From assembly GCA_038049695.1 (NCBI GenBank), contig CP142456.1, forward strand, positions 70,215,422 to 70,279,421: a stretch of 64,000 nucleotides of DNA, given 5' to 3'. How positions within the stretch are numbered: position 1 is the stretch's first letter; every line of letters begins with the position of its first letter. A model generated the notes under the pieces. That model had not been told where the DNA came from. It saw only the letters and a program-made list of their open reading frames with translations, and ran no database searches. A program made the position numbers and the translations under genes. Shown one piece after another: positions 31,326 to 42,649 of the stretch. This DNA comes from Cinnamomum chago (Eukaryota > Streptophyta > Magnoliopsida > Laurales > Lauraceae).

Positions 31326-33447
31326 TAGGGATGGCAACGGGGCGGGGCGGGGCGGGAATTGGGCTGCCCTGTCCCCGCCCCGAACCTCCCTGTCCCCGCC
31401 CCGCCCCGCAATTCGGGGTATATTACATACCCCGTCCCCGTCCCCGCCCCGACATGGCCCCGCGGGGCGCCCCGCCTCGATGTGGTATAATCATAAATAT
31501 CATAAATTAATTTTGAATTGACTATAATAAAAAAGGTAAATTAATTTATTTTACATGGTCAAAAGCACATGAATGATCATCTATGTTGTCTCTATGCCTT
31601 TAATAATATTAAAAAAAATCTCCCAAAATAGAATAAAAAGATCTCCCCGCATAAATATTTTATAAGTGTGGGGTACTATTAGATTGTTTAAATTTTTTAA
31701 AATTATCTAATATTAATAATATAAATTTTCCTTTTCCTGAAATTTTACCTATTTAAAGTGAGATTTATTCTTATAAGATTTTCTCTAAGCCCTTGAAGGC
31801 CACTAACATACACTTGAAAATATCATATATGCTTTGAGACATTCTTTATAAAAAAGACAATATCTCTCTAAAATATCATGAATTCCATCAATACATGGTT
31901 TCACTTCATTTCTGGTATTGAACTCCACTCACTAATAAAGAGGCTGATTACAAATAATTAACATTAGTATAATTTATAGTGTTGTTAGTATGATTAGAAT
32001 CATATTAAGTTACTAACTATAATTTACCTAAGTTACTAACAATAATTCTTATAAGATTTTCTCTAAGCCCTTGAAGGCCACTAATATACACTTGAAAATA
32101 TCATATATGCTTTGAGACATTCTTTATAAAAAAGACAATATCTCTCTAAAATATCATGAACTCCATCAATACATGGTTTCACTTCATTTCTGGTATTGAA
32201 CTTCACTCACTAATAAAGAGGTTGATTTACATAAATATTTTATAAGTGTGGGGGCACTATTAGATTGTTTAAATTTTTTACAATTATCTAATATTAATAA
32301 TATAAATTTTCCTTTTCCTGAAATTTTACCTATTTAAAGTGAGATTTAATCTTATAAGATTTTCTCTAAGCCCATGAAAGCCACTAACATACACTTGAAA
32401 ATATCATATATTGTTTGAGACATTCTTTATAAAAAAAGACAATATCTCTCTAAAATATCATGAACTCCATCAATACATGGTTTCACTCCATTTATGGTAT
32501 TGAACTGACTACATGATATATGTTCCAATTTTCCCTCAACAAGCTTACCCAACTTTCCATGGTGTGGGCGGTGGGCCCCAACCATATGCATACCAACCAC
32601 AAGTAAGAAAAAGATTGGAAGATCTTAACGAGGATCAAGTCGAGTCAAAATTATTAATAGTTGATGGTCAATATCATTAAATCTCATTGATTTGGCAAGA
32701 ACCTCACTTTAAGACCAATGAACTCCACTTACTAATAAAGAGGTTGATTACATATAATTAAAATTAGTATAATTTATAGTGTTGTTAGTATGATTAGAAT
32801 CATATTAAGTTACTAACTATAATTTACTTTGCTATTATAAGTTACTATAATTTACTTTGCTATTAAAGCATGATTCATCATTCTATTATATATTTATATT
32901 CGTTTTATTTAATATGATTTATCTTGTCACAATTTAACATTATATATGATTAAAGTAAAATAAGTTTAGATAGATTTTTTAACAACTTTAACTTCATTAA
33001 ACTTGAATTAGAGGGAATGGGATCATATTATATGCTTTTATAATGTCTCATTCAATTACATGTTTAACTTTAAAAAAAGTCTTCAATCAATCTACTTAAT
33101 CCTTAATAACAACATAAAATCAATATATACATTTACATATAAATATATTTATTTATTATAAAAGAAATCTAATATATATATATATTTTAGAGGATTATTA
33201 ATTTCGGGGCGGGTTATGGGGCGGGGCATGGGGTGGTATTTCGGGGCGGGTTACGGGGAGGTATTTCGGGGAGGGGCAACGGGGCGGGGCGGGGCAAGAA
33301 CCATATCCATCCTCGCCCCGCCCCGGATTCGGGATATAGTTTTTTGCCTTGTCCCCGCCCCATCTAAGAGTCGGGGCGGGGAAAACCCGTACGGGGCGGG
33401 GCGGGCACTCCGGGTTGGGGCGGGGCGGGTTAAAAATGTCATCCCTA
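31326..33447. mobile_element. GC-ended hAT-like element with internally triplicated AT-rich core (~2.1 kb)
   Basis: The ends are strikingly GC-rich and inverted. The left reads TAGGGATGGCAACGGGGCGG followed by CGGGGCGGG repeats (31326-31480); the right (33200-33447) carries GGGGCGGGG blocks and finishes TGTCATCCCTA. TAGGGATGGCAA ends are a recurrent type of plant non-autonomous hAT element. A clean 8-bp duplication could not be read (GAAACACA against ACCACTCA). The core is AT-rich with long direct repeats. No transposase is present, and frames in the GC blocks are Pro/Arg/Gly artefacts. Confidence 0.62.
31650..32830. repeat. Complex direct repeats (2-3 copies of a ~300-400-bp unit)
   Basis: CTTATAAGATTTTCTCTAAG begins near 31773, 32050 and 32353, and each is followed by TACACTTGAAAATATCATAT and AAGACAATATCTCTCTAAAA. 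A second module (ATAAATATTTTATAAGTGTG) occurs near 31651 and 32231. A third (TTTATAGTGTTGTTAGTATG) occurs near 31973 and 32773. The pattern indicates two or more overlapping duplications inside the element. Confidence 0.8.
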
Positions 33448-33478
33448 ACCACTCACTCTATCAATCAATCTATTCAAT

Positions 33479-34027
33479 TGAGAAGAAATAAGATCATAGG
33501 CCTGCTGTGAATGGAAATCCTGTGGACCCCAACCAACTAGTTCCACCAATGAAACTCCCAGCTGTGAACTGCTGTGCCTCTGTGGCACTCGTAATTACCC
33601 TGTATCCTCTTCAAAACCTCAAACCCAACCAAATCAGCCCTAAACCAAGTCCCATTCACCACAATTGCCGAAACCCAAACCCCCCAAACGATTGCACTTG
33701 TCCCAAATTGTTCCAATCCTAGTCACCCACCCCATCTCCAAACCCTACAACCTCACTAGTCCTTCAATCCCATCTATCCCAAAACCCCAAAATCATTCCA
33801 AACCCAGCATTCGAAAATTCCAAACCCTCTCATCAAATAATAACCCAACCCTAATACCCCTTTCCCCTTACCAAACCAGACCCAAACCTTAAACCCAGCG
33901 AACATCGACCACGATTCAATCGAACCCCAAACTGAACCTAATCCACTAGAACCCTGCAACAAAATCGTAAGCCCTAATCCAATCCTTCAAACCGTGTCTA
34001 GAAACTAGAAATCGTCACCCATTATCA

Positions 34028-34058
<31 letters not shown>

Positions 34059-34080
34059 GAGAGATTACCTGAGATCAAGT
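33479..34080 (-). pseudogene. Possible host gene remnant: terminal exon plus intron on minus strand
   Basis: On the minus strand a CAG donor context (TGATCTCAG then GTAATCTC, near 34066) is followed by T/G-rich intron-like sequence and an acceptor GGATACAG at about 33587. After it a frame reads VITSATEAQQFTAGSFIGGT then SWLGSTGFPFTAGL and stops near 33502. The composition suggests a real small hydrophobic or glycine-rich C-terminus, but I do not recognise the family. The upstream side merges into a MITE, so the gene is broken at best. A (GA)n run lies at 34028-34062. Confidence 0.3.
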
Positions 34081-34316
34081 TGCAGACGGTTGTGTTGAAG
34101 TGAGAGTAGAGGAGAGGGAGTAGAATCGATTTTACCCAGAAAAACCGAAGTGGTTTGCGTTGAAGTGAAATGGGATCCACGTGGGCCGACGAGAATACTT
34201 CATCTGTCGGGTCAGCTCGATCCAAACAATGATGAGTTGAAATTTTTAACTGTTGGGCCTTATTTAACTTAACTGCACTCTGCACTCCATTAGTTCCCTA
34301 TCCAAACAGGCCCGTA
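34060..34316. mobile_element. MITE piece of the GGGCCTGTTTGGATA family
   Basis: The right end TATCCAAACAGGCCCG (about 34300-34315) and the interior (GAATACTTCATCTGTCGG, then GAGTTGAAATTTTTAACTG) match the right half of the element at 18565-18862. The left end is not clear because it merges into the (GA)n-flanked gene remnant. Confidence 0.5.
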
Positions 34317-34570
34317 AGGATTTTCCCCACCACTGGCTCAGTGCATTCATGCTCATGGGACCTATTTAGATTTCAAGGCGTTTCTTTTCTCACCTCTCTA
34401 ATACATCTTTGCTCGATGGACTTACTTAGATGCAAAACCTCTGCTTGTGGGGCCCATGCAATGTTTTTTTTTTTTTTTTTTCCACCACCGACTTATACAA
34501 AAAGACATAGCGGATCAATTTTGTAATGAAAGTATGGCAAAAAAACTTACACACAATTAACGGGCCAATA
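34317..34570. other. Short intergenic stretch with poly-T
   Basis: No gene is seen. A TTTATACAAAAAGACATAG-type AT-rich region and a run of about 18 T (34463-34480) are the only landmarks. Confidence 0.4.
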
Positions 34571-35010
34571 CCTTTTTTAAGGGAAAATTTCAAAAAGAGG
34601 TATAAAACTTTTGCTTCATTTTTATAAAAATTTGAATATTTCAAAATAGTATAAAAGTTTTCTATATTTCTTTCAATCAATTACATACCAGGAAAAAAAA
34701 AATAACAAAAATACCCTTATGTCATTTTTCAAGTTTTTTCCTTCTAATAAATCATTTAAAAGAAATGATCAAGCCCAAACCTAATGACTTAGTGGGGCCC
34801 ACTTCTCAAAATGGTTGGTTTTGGTGAGGAAAAAGGCTAATAAAAGACAAAAACCTTTTATGTCAATTTTTAAAACTTTTTTTTTTTTTTTTTTATAAAA
34901 AAGACTTGATTAAAAAAATTGTGGAAAACTTTTATACTTTTTGAGATATTCAAATCTTTATGTACTTTTTTGAAAATAAGCCAAAGGTCTTTATACTTGA
35001 AAAAAAATTC
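34570..35010. mobile_element. Foldback/MITE with ~90-bp inverted arms
   Basis: The left arm (about 34575-34668) carries GGTATAAAACTTTTGCTTC then AATTTGAATATTTCAAAATA and GTATAAAAGTTTTC. The right arm (about 34915-35005) carries GAAAACTTTTATACTTTTTG, GATATTCAAATCTTTATGTA and CCAAAGGTCTTTATACTT, its reverse complement with mismatches. The interior is non-coding. The superfamily is undetermined. Confidence 0.6.
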
Positions 35011-35683
35011 GATTTTTAATGGGTTGAATAAGATTCGAGCCTATGCTAAATTCGACCCAATCGAAACCAACAATATTCCAAAGTGTTGTGATGTGCAAGA
35101 TGTAGCACTTGCATCATTCCATTAGCCACTTGTCACGTTAAATTTGACTCAACAAGAGAAAACCCAAAGAGAAACTCATTAAGTATTTACAGCAAATGCA
35201 CAAACGCCATTCTATGCCTTTCTCAAATGTAAGAGCAATAGAGCATGACACTTCATTGTGTGGGCAAAGCATTCATTTTGAGATCGGTGACATTCGGGGG
35301 TTTGGCCACTTATATTTAAGAGAAGCACGAATGAGTTCAGAACGTAATGTGTACATTTCTCGACGTGATTGGAATGAAAGTTGATATAGTTAGCCAACAA
35401 AGTTTACTTGATTTTTACCCATTTGTATTAAAATGGTTGGATTTTTAACCGTTTGATGTGACTTTTGATCTGAAAAATGAAGACTTCACTTGACTTTTAC
35501 TAAACTAGTAAAGTGCCAAACGGGCCCTAAGGATGAAACCAATAACAATATCTCTAAGAATTCTCTAGGTCCCCTCTCCAAGGAACCTGGACCTTACCCT
35601 GTCCTTACACCATTGTTTCTCTGGCATAAGAACAAATACCATCATAAGAAGGCCCTTAAAACAAACAAACACCACCCAACCCT

Positions 35684-36090
35684 CACTACAAGAATTTGCA
35701 CTGCCGGCGTTTTTTTACAACGTAATAATTAAACGGTGGAAAAGTATAACTCATGTTGGCGCAGAAGCTTATTTCGTCAGAAAAAAGATAGAGTTTTCCC
35801 AGCGACATTGTTTCACCAGCAAAGGTTCCATTTTTCCTCATTCTTTTCTATTTTCGCCGGCAAATATTAGATTTTTCCCTGCACATTTTTGTTTTTACCA
35901 ACAAAGGTTAGATTTTTGCTAGCGATCTACATAGTTCGCTCGGCAAATTTTCCCCGCCAACTCCACTATTCCTTCATGCCTTCATTTGGGAAATCACGCC
36001 TTTATTTGGAAAAAAAATTTCCAATATATTTTCAAAATTATTATTAATATAATCAATCTTATAATTGTTTTTGCCAGCGCGAATAGATTG
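35684..36090. mobile_element. CACTA-type transposon end (fragment)
   Basis: CACTACAAGAATTTGCACTG at 35684 matches the conserved CACTACAAGAA terminus of plant CACTA (En/Spm) elements. It is followed by recurring short subterminal motifs (CCGGCG, CGCCGGCAAA, CCAGCG, GCCAACTCC) to about 36080. No opposite TTCTTGTAGTG end and no transposase are found, so only one end is present in this window. Confidence 0.6.
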
Positions 36091-36979
36091 TTATTATCAA
36101 GAGAAATACCCCAAGCCTAAAAAAGTATTCAATCGTCCATCTCTCTATTGTAACGGTCCGTTTGGGAAAGAGGTAAAATGAAGGGAAGGAAAAAAAAAAA
36201 GAGGAGAAATGGAGGGAATGTTAAAATTGAGGGTGTTTGGGAAGGAGGAGGAAAAGTGGGGGCGGGAATTTAGGGGTAAAATTAGTATGGGCCTGCTCCA
36301 AAATTTTTCCTTCAAAATTGAGAAAAAATATGAAACAAAAAGGGGATTTTAAAAAAATTTACTGAACTATCTTTTTGTCAAATTAAAGCTCTTACAATAA
36401 TAAAGATAAAATGATAATTATGTTTCAACCTCAAATTTCACTTTTCATTCTCCCCTAGTTTTGAGTATCCAAAAACAAGTGTCTCCCTCAAAACCCCTTT
36501 TGCATCTCCCTCAAATCGCCCTCTGCATCTCCCTCCCTCTCAACGCACGCAGCGCCAGCCACCTGTCGCCATCTCCGTCTCGTCCAGCCCCGAGCATGCG
36601 CTCATCTCGCCTCCATCCCTCATCTCTCTGACCCATCCCTCTCTCGCCCGCCATCCTCTCCATCACCACCCAGCGCAGAGAATCCACTATCCCCATCTCT
36701 CTCTCTCGATCCCTCCGTCTCCCTGCGCCGAACACCACGCTCGCAGAACGCTGCACATCCCTCACCTCTGCGCCTCTCTCTTCTCCCTCGGCATCTCTCT
36801 CTCACGCTCACAATCATATCCTCTCCGTCCCTCTCTCGCAGTCGGACTCATACTCACAGGTAATACAAGTTTTGTATGAATCAAATTTGATGGAGTTGTA
36901 AGAATTTGGGTTTTTTTTTTTGGAAGGAGTTAAGCATTTAGGGCTGTTTGATTGTAGGGAAAGTGAAAATGGGAATAAC
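36091..36979. other. Upstream region of the PPR gene, MITE-like and pyrimidine-rich
   Basis: ACGGTCCGTTTGGGAAAGAG near 36155 resembles a hAT MITE end. About 36480-36840 is rich in CTCCCTC, CTCTCTC and CCATCTC, perhaps a leader of the PPR gene. AGGGCTGTTTGATTGTAGGG just before 36960 again resembles a transposon end. The similarity between the two PPR loci starts at 36971, so everything left of that point is specific to this copy. Confidence 0.4.
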
Positions 36980-38743
36980 ATGCAAGTAGGACCCATGTGT
37001 TTACAAAAGCTTCTATTAAGAAGAACCGACCTGTTTCTTTCTTTCCCGCCTTCTCTCTCTTACAGCAACCTTTTAAATTCTTGCTCTTCTTTTCAAGACC
37101 TCAAATGTGTCCATGCCCAGATCCTAACACACGGCCTCTCCCAAAACCTCCTCTTAGCCACCAAACTAATTGCCCTCGCCTGCAGCTTTGCACCGGCCTT
37201 GGACTATGCCCACAAGCTGTTTGATGAAATCCCCCAACCAGACGCCTTCGCTTGGAATACCCTGATTCGAGGCTATGCTGACTTGGGTCCTTGCGAACAA
37301 GCTCTACTCCTCTACAAACAAATGCATCTCTCGGGATTATTGCCCGACCACTTCACTTTCCCGTTTGTTGTCCGGTCTTGTGCGGTCATCTCGGCCCTGA
37401 GAGAAGGGAGGGAGGTGCATTGCAATGTGATAAAGAATGGGTTCAATTTGGATGTCTTTGTTCAGAGCTCGTTGGTGTCAATGTATGCACAGAATGGCGA
37501 GGCTTCGAGTTCAGAGTTGGTCTTCAATGAGATGGGTGTGAAGAACATTGTTTCGTGGACGGCAATGATTGCGGGGTATGTGCAAAATGGGTTTTATTTG
37601 AAGTCGTTGGATGTTTTTAGGCGGATGGTTATTTCGGGGACTCAGCCAAATGCAGTTACACTCGTAAGTATCCTTCCTGCATGTGCGGGATTGGAATATT
37701 TGAAATTGGGGCAGCTGATTCATGGGTATGGGATTAAATTGGGTCTGGATTCAGATCTTCCACTGGTGAATTCTATGATTGCTTTGTATGGGAAGTGTGG
37801 GAATGTCGAGATCGCGAGATCTTTGTTTGATAGTATGGGGGTCAGGAACATGGTCTCGTGGAATGCGATGATTGCCACTTATGAACAGAATGACATGGAT
37901 TCCGAGGCAATAAAGCTCTTCCACAAAATGCAAAATGAGAAGGTAGAATTTGATCATATTACAATGGTTAGCATTATCTCAGCTTGTGCTAGTTTGGGTG
38001 CTCTGAACACTGGGAAATGGGTGCATGAGCTTGCCAACAGGAAAGGGCTTGAAAGCAATGTAGCAGTAACAAATGCACTTTTAGACATGTATGCAAAATG
38101 TGGGAGCATAGATTTGGCAAGAAATGTTTTCGACAAGTCACCTCAAAAAGGTGTAGTCTCTTGGAGTGCAATGATAGGGGCCTATGCGGCTCATGGGCAC
38201 GGTGAAGATGCCCTCAGGCTCTTCTCTAAGATGCAGCGGGAGGGGCTTAAACCAAATAGTTTCACCTTCACCTCTTTATTGACAGCTTGTAGGCATTCCG
38301 GCCTCGTTGAAGAAGGGATGAGGCAGTTCAACAGCATGAGGAAGGACTATTCGATTGTGCCTGGTGTAGAGCATTGTGCATGTATGGTGGACCTCCTTGG
38401 CCGTGCCGGCCTATTAATGGATGCGTATGAATTCATTGAAAGGATGCCCATTGAGCCTGATGTAGGTGTTTGGGGAGCTTTGCTTGGTGCATGCAGAATT
38501 CATGGGCATGTTGAGATGGCTGAGCTTGTGGCAGCACGTCTGTTTCAGTTGGATCCTCAAACTGTTACGTACTACGTTCTAATGTCGAACATATATGCCG
38601 AAGCTGGTAGATGGGATGATGTAGCAAGATTAAGGGAGCTAATGAAGGAACGGGAATTAAAAAAGATCCCTGGTCGTAGTTTGGTGGAGATCAATCGGAG
38701 GTTCCACAAATTCCACTCTGGCCTAAGATTGCATCCGGCATGA
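36980..38743 (+). CDS. Pentatricopeptide repeat protein, PLS class with E-type C-terminus
   Basis: This intronless gene gives 588 residues from the ATG at 36980; an in-frame ATG at 36920 would add 20. I prefer 36980 because the duplicated locus shares sequence only from 36971, and the following N-terminus (MQVGPMCLQKLLLRRTDLFL) is basic and hydrophobic like an organellar transit peptide. PLS repeats run through the protein, for example DAFAWNTLIRGYADLGPCEQ, KNIVSWTAMIAGYVQNGFYL and NALLDMYAKCGSIDLARNVF, then the E region from VWGALLGACRIHGHVEMAEL to SLVEINRRFHKFHSG. There is no DYW domain. Family knowledge: PLS-E proteins bind organellar transcripts sequence-specifically and mostly specify C-to-U editing sites with partner deaminases; the target cannot be read here. 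The frame is intact. Confidence 0.93.
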   Translation: MQVGPMCLQKLLLRRTDLFLSFPPSLSYSNLLNSCSSFQDLKCVHAQILTHGLSQNLLLATKLIALACSFAPALDYAHKLFDEIPQPDAFAWNTLIRGYADLGPCEQALLLYKQMHLSGLLPDHFTFPFVVRSCAVISALREGREVHCNVIKNGFNLDVFVQSSLVSMYAQNGEASSSELVFNEMGVKNIVSWTAMIAGYVQNGFYLKSLDVFRRMVISGTQPNAVTLVSILPACAGLEYLKLGQLIHGYGIKLGLDSDLPLVNSMIALYGKCGNVEIARSLFDSMGVRNMVSWNAMIATYEQNDMDSEAIKLFHKMQNEKVEFDHITMVSIISACASLGALNTGKWVHELANRKGLESNVAVTNALLDMYAKCGSIDLARNVFDKSPQKGVVSWSAMIGAYAAHGHGEDALRLFSKMQREGLKPNSFTFTSLLTACRHSGLVEEGMRQFNSMRKDYSIVPGVEHCACMVDLLGRAGLLMDAYEFIERMPIEPDVGVWGALLGACRIHGHVEMAELVAARLFQLDPQTVTYYVLMSNIYAEAGRWDDVARLRELMKERELKKIPGRSLVEINRRFHKFHSGLRLHPA

Positions 38744-39674
38744 GACAAACCATATTTGAGTTTCAAATTAATTTATAGTCCCCACCCCTGGACAACCTGA
38801 TACAGATATGGAAACTTACAATATTGCAGGAAGAGCGCATATGAGACTACAATTCTTGCAATTTAGGATATTGCCACATTCATGGGTTTCTGTACCAGTA
38901 TCAACGCAACAAGAGGACTGCTAGAAATTGAGAAAACAGTGAAAATAATACAGTTGAATGCTGTTATCAAGTATTTGTGCAATATATTCTAACTTCTAAT
39001 GTAGGTTTGATGGAAAAATAGGGCGCTTGAAGCTGAGCCCAGATAGGATAAGGCTTCAATTCCGTTACAATAAATCAGTATTCTAACCAGATACTACAGT
39101 GACTTGGATATCCTACTGAGAGGCTTGGAAGCTTGGTCCCAGAACTTTTACTCAATGATGTTGTGTATTCACATTATGATGCTTGTCATCATCAATTGGG
39201 GCTAATGGATCACAGGGAACTTTTTATTCTCCAATGCAATCGTCCCTGCCTTTGTATTTGCTAGCACCTGTGAGATGATCTTTGCCAGCAGACTACATAA
39301 AGTAGGGCAGTATTGGACAACAGAAAATGGGTTCTTCAGCCATCAAACACCAGAGCTCGGATTTGATAGTAAAAGAAGTACCTTCCAACCTCCAGTTAGC
39401 TGGATGCATATAGATCTGCACTTGCATAGGGTGAAGCCTGAGGTGGTCTTATGTGAAAGAGGGTATGTGAATATCTTAATATGCAAGGGATTTTAGCTTG
39501 CTGACAGTAATATTGTACTCCACTGGCCTTCATAAATTGTATTTTTTCAAAAAGAAAAACTTATACCACCAGATACAGTTGCCAGTGCTCAGCCATTGTT
39601 GGTAAAGGTGCACGATTGCTGTAGATTAGTGTTTCTCATGAATAAAAAAAAAATGTTGCTGTCACTATTTTCAG
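38744..39674 (+). other. PPR 3' flank shared with the duplicate locus
   Basis: No coding domain is seen, but this stretch is almost identical to 52167-53097, which shows that the duplication spans more than the PPR gene. Frames near 39275-39496 are conserved in both copies simply because the DNA is; they lack a domain or start context. Confidence 0.6.
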
Positions 39675-39813
39675 GAATGCTGAATTGCTGGGGTTATTGA
39701 TTTCTGAAGGGATAGATGTGGATTCACAAAATGATGCTGGAGCCCCACTAACATGGGCTGCTGGTCATGGACAACAGGATGCTGTCAAGGTTTTGTTAGA
39801 ACACCTTGCTAAT
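39675..39813 (+). pseudogene. Isolated ankyrin-repeat exon (copy 1)
   Basis: A 139-bp exon is bounded by a consensus acceptor (CTATTTTCAG) and a donor (AAT then GTATGC). It encodes NAELLGLLISEGIDVDSQND followed by AGAPLTWAAGHGQQDAVKVL and LEHLAN, one ankyrin unit typical of plant ankyrin/TPR proteins of the At3g04710 type. Flanking exons of such a gene were not found in this window, so it is an exon fragment or an exon of a gene with very large introns. The same exon recurs at 53098-53236 with a few substitutions. Confidence 0.65.
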
Positions 39814-40629
39814 GTATGCTGGCTTTTAGCTCTTCACTCACAGGTCAATACAGTTGGCTTTTTCTGTCATTACTCTAAAATTTTAACAGTAACCATTGTG
39901 ATGGCATCAGTATCGTTCCTGTGTTTGAAATATGCACTCTTGTCAATGTACATTGTCTCCATTAAATCTTCCAATTAATTGATCTATCATACAAGGTGAA
40001 GCAAACATCCTCTTTATCTATTATTCTTTGAAAAATTTAGCGCTTCTATTTTATATCTGATTTGTTGCTTGCACACCTGTTGTTATTATGCCACAAGTAG
40101 CCATACTTTTCGACATATCTTCATTGCATTTGGTCCAACTTTTAGCATCAATGGATTTCATGTCAACAAATACGAACTAACCTGATGTGACTTAATTGCC
40201 TTATTGGTTGAGTTTTGCTGTTTAAGTTGCAATTTCACTTGCAATGACGATCTGTCAATCATCATCTGATTAGTTTTGACTGATTATCTTATCAATTTCA
40301 TTCTGTAAGTGTTGTTATAGATGTTCCAATCACAAGGACTGACTTGTCCATTTTAGTCACTTTATGTCTGGGTCCATGTATTTGAGTTTGCTACAGCTGG
40401 CTGGAACAAATCATTGGCTACCCTTTAGTTGGCCCTAGCATAAATCATTGGTCTGATAGTTAGTGATACATCATAATCATCATTGTGGACTTACTTGATC
40501 TGCGAGTCAACTGATGTCTGATGGTCTGGTACTGTTTATCGACGGATGAAAACTTGTGTGTACTTTTTTACACTGCAATCTGGAAAACCAGTTAGTTGAT
40601 TGTGGAGTCACGAATTAATCAGGGAGAGT
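39814..40629. other. Non-genic sequence; duplication ends at 39992
   Basis: Similarity to the second locus stops at ATCATAC, position 39992 (partner 53415). Beyond that no gene or repeat is recognised up to the LINE target site. Confidence 0.5.
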
Positions 40630-40647
40630 CTTGGGAGCAATTTTTTA

Positions 40648-41555
40648 ATTACTTTTTGGAATGTTAAGTACGATTGAAAAGAAAGCTAATCAGTACTAGA
40701 GAGATATACTGTAGCAAAACAACCAAACAGAGGAAAAGCTCAAGACCAAACACCCAACTAACGTAAAAACACCCAAACAAAAGACGGAGTTTAAGCAAAC
40801 TCCAATTGGTACAAAAGGAAACCATATTATGAAAAAGCCACCTCCTTCCAATTCAGAAGAATAAGATCCGGGGGAACACCATGGAAGGATGGATGGATGG
40901 ACACCCAAGAAGCCACGATGAATTTAATTCTATCACTTAAGCAGTCAATTGACAAGGAAACTCCTTCAAAACACCTTGGATTCCTTTCTTTCCATAGGAC
41001 CCAAAATACCGCCAAAAAAGAATATCTCCACGTAATCTTCCCTCTAAGCTGACCCCACACTCATCTTCCGAGCCTGAAAAAGATGTCGCAGCGAGTGGAG
41101 AAGCGCCCAACTATACTCGAACCACCCAAGGACTGAAGTCCACATACTTTGAGCCACTTCACAATTTAGAAGAACATGGTCTACAGTCTCTTCCGAAGCT
41201 AATCACATGGGGCACGAATTGACAATTATTCCTTTCCTCCTACGAAGATTATCCACGAATTCTTCCAGGGATTGCTAACCAACCGAAGGCAGCGACTCTT
41301 ACATTTCCAAGGATTGTAAAATGGGCTAGTCACCTGAGGACCTTCTGATAATACCTGAAAGAAGGAAGCTACAGAGAAGTTGCCATTCGCCCAAACCCCA
41401 CAATCCTGACCCTCCTCATGGATAGGAACTTGGCTCAAAATGTCCAAAAGGCAATAGAAACTCCTTTCCTCTGATTCCCAGAGGTTTCTTCTGAAGACTG
41501 GACCCCATTGGAGGAGGTCACCTTGTCTTTCCATGTTGCTATTGACTGTTGCCAT
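40648..41555 (-). mobile_element. 5'-truncated LINE insertion (zf-RVT region of the reverse transcriptase ORF)
   Basis: Minus-strand frames encode the C-terminal part of a plant L1-type reverse transcriptase: VWANGNFSVASFFQVLSEGP (zf-RVT start), then FLAVFWVLWKERNPRCFEGV near the end. The frame is broken more than once between the pieces at 41226-41555 and 40696-41060. Near-identical direct repeats flank the insertion: CTTGGGAGCAATTTTTTA at 40630-40647 and CTTGGAAGCAATTTTTTGA at 41556-41574, a target-site duplication of LINE length. Confidence 0.8.
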
Positions 41556-41574
41556 CTTGGAAGCAATTTTTTGA

Positions 41575-42649
41575 CTTAACTAGTAATTTAACTGAGATCT
41601 AATTATGCAATATGATCGCCAGGTCATTGGAAAAACTACCCAGATGAGATGGTAAGGACCTGCATTTAACGCTCGCCAGTTCATTCTTTTTGATGTTCCT
41701 GCTGATACCTACCAGTAAGGAGCTCAAATGTTTTTTCAGGTTCATTGACTGCCATATTTTTGTATTGCTCAACACGTGCTACCTTGTGTTTCAACCTCTC
41801 GGTCCTGTACCCTTGTGAAGACAGTCTTTTAGTTTTCCCTTCAAATTCCAGGAGGTTCTTTTAGGTCCTGTCTAGATTCTACACTTTGAAAATCCCTGAT
41901 CTTCACATTTCAGGATTTTGGTCCCTGCACTGTCCTATCTTTGAGCCTTGATGATTTGTGCTTCTATTTGCAAGGGGGACTTTTGGAGAATCAAGATCAA
42001 GTGCAGACTCTGTCTTTTTGCCCTTCTGATGTTAGAACGAGACATTCTTTGCTAGTGATTTAGTGGAAGGTTGGGATATAATCCCAATCATATTCATGAC
42101 GGGCTTCGACTCCACCGTATTTACCCATTTATTGAAGTTGCACTACTTTCCCACAAACCCAAAATGAACTAGTTGATTTAGGCCAATTTATCAAACCAAC
42201 TTTATTCATAAGGTGCTCATTGTTGCCACCAAGAGGTTATGGTTTCAAGTCACCTTACCCAACAAAAGGGAAAAAAAGTGTGCAAGAGGATCACAAACCT
42301 TTCCAGGTTGAACCAAACTATAGTATTGCCTTCCAACAATATCTGGTAACCAGATTGCTTCAGAGGTCAAGCTTTTTACTGGATTGGTACTTTTGATTAA
42401 TGTGTTGACTTGAGGGTAGAAGGCCATTAGGTAGTTGGATTTGCTGAAATTGAAGCTGGATGAAGCTTAAGCAATAGAGATGTTTCTGAGCCAAGTGAGT
42501 AAGTTGTTTGTTCAAGTTTGCATGGACTTTTGCAGCCAGGTGATTATTATGTGCCTCCTATCTCTGCACGTCTAGATGCGCTTACCTTTAATGCTCCGTT
42601 CAACCGTGGTGTCTTGAGTTGCATAAAACCGTCCAATTTGATTTTGCAG
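41575..42649. other. Non-genic or intronic stretch before the RRM exon
   Basis: No exon is recognised. The sequence has plant-intron composition and leads into the acceptor TTTTGCAG at 42649, so it may be intron of the gene to which the RRM exon belongs. Confidence 0.35.

Noticed and set aside
31316-33491. Pro/Arg/Gly frames on both strands in the GC blocks
   Set aside because: Artefacts of GGGGCGGGG repeats at the ends of a transposable element.
36511-36817. Arg/Glu-rich minus-strand frames upstream of the PPR gene
   Set aside because: Complement of a CTCTCTC-rich leader; no domain, overlapping frames of the same composition.
41226-41555. 109-codon frame as a stand-alone gene
   Set aside because: It matches the zf-RVT part of a LINE reverse transcriptase, flanked by a target duplication.
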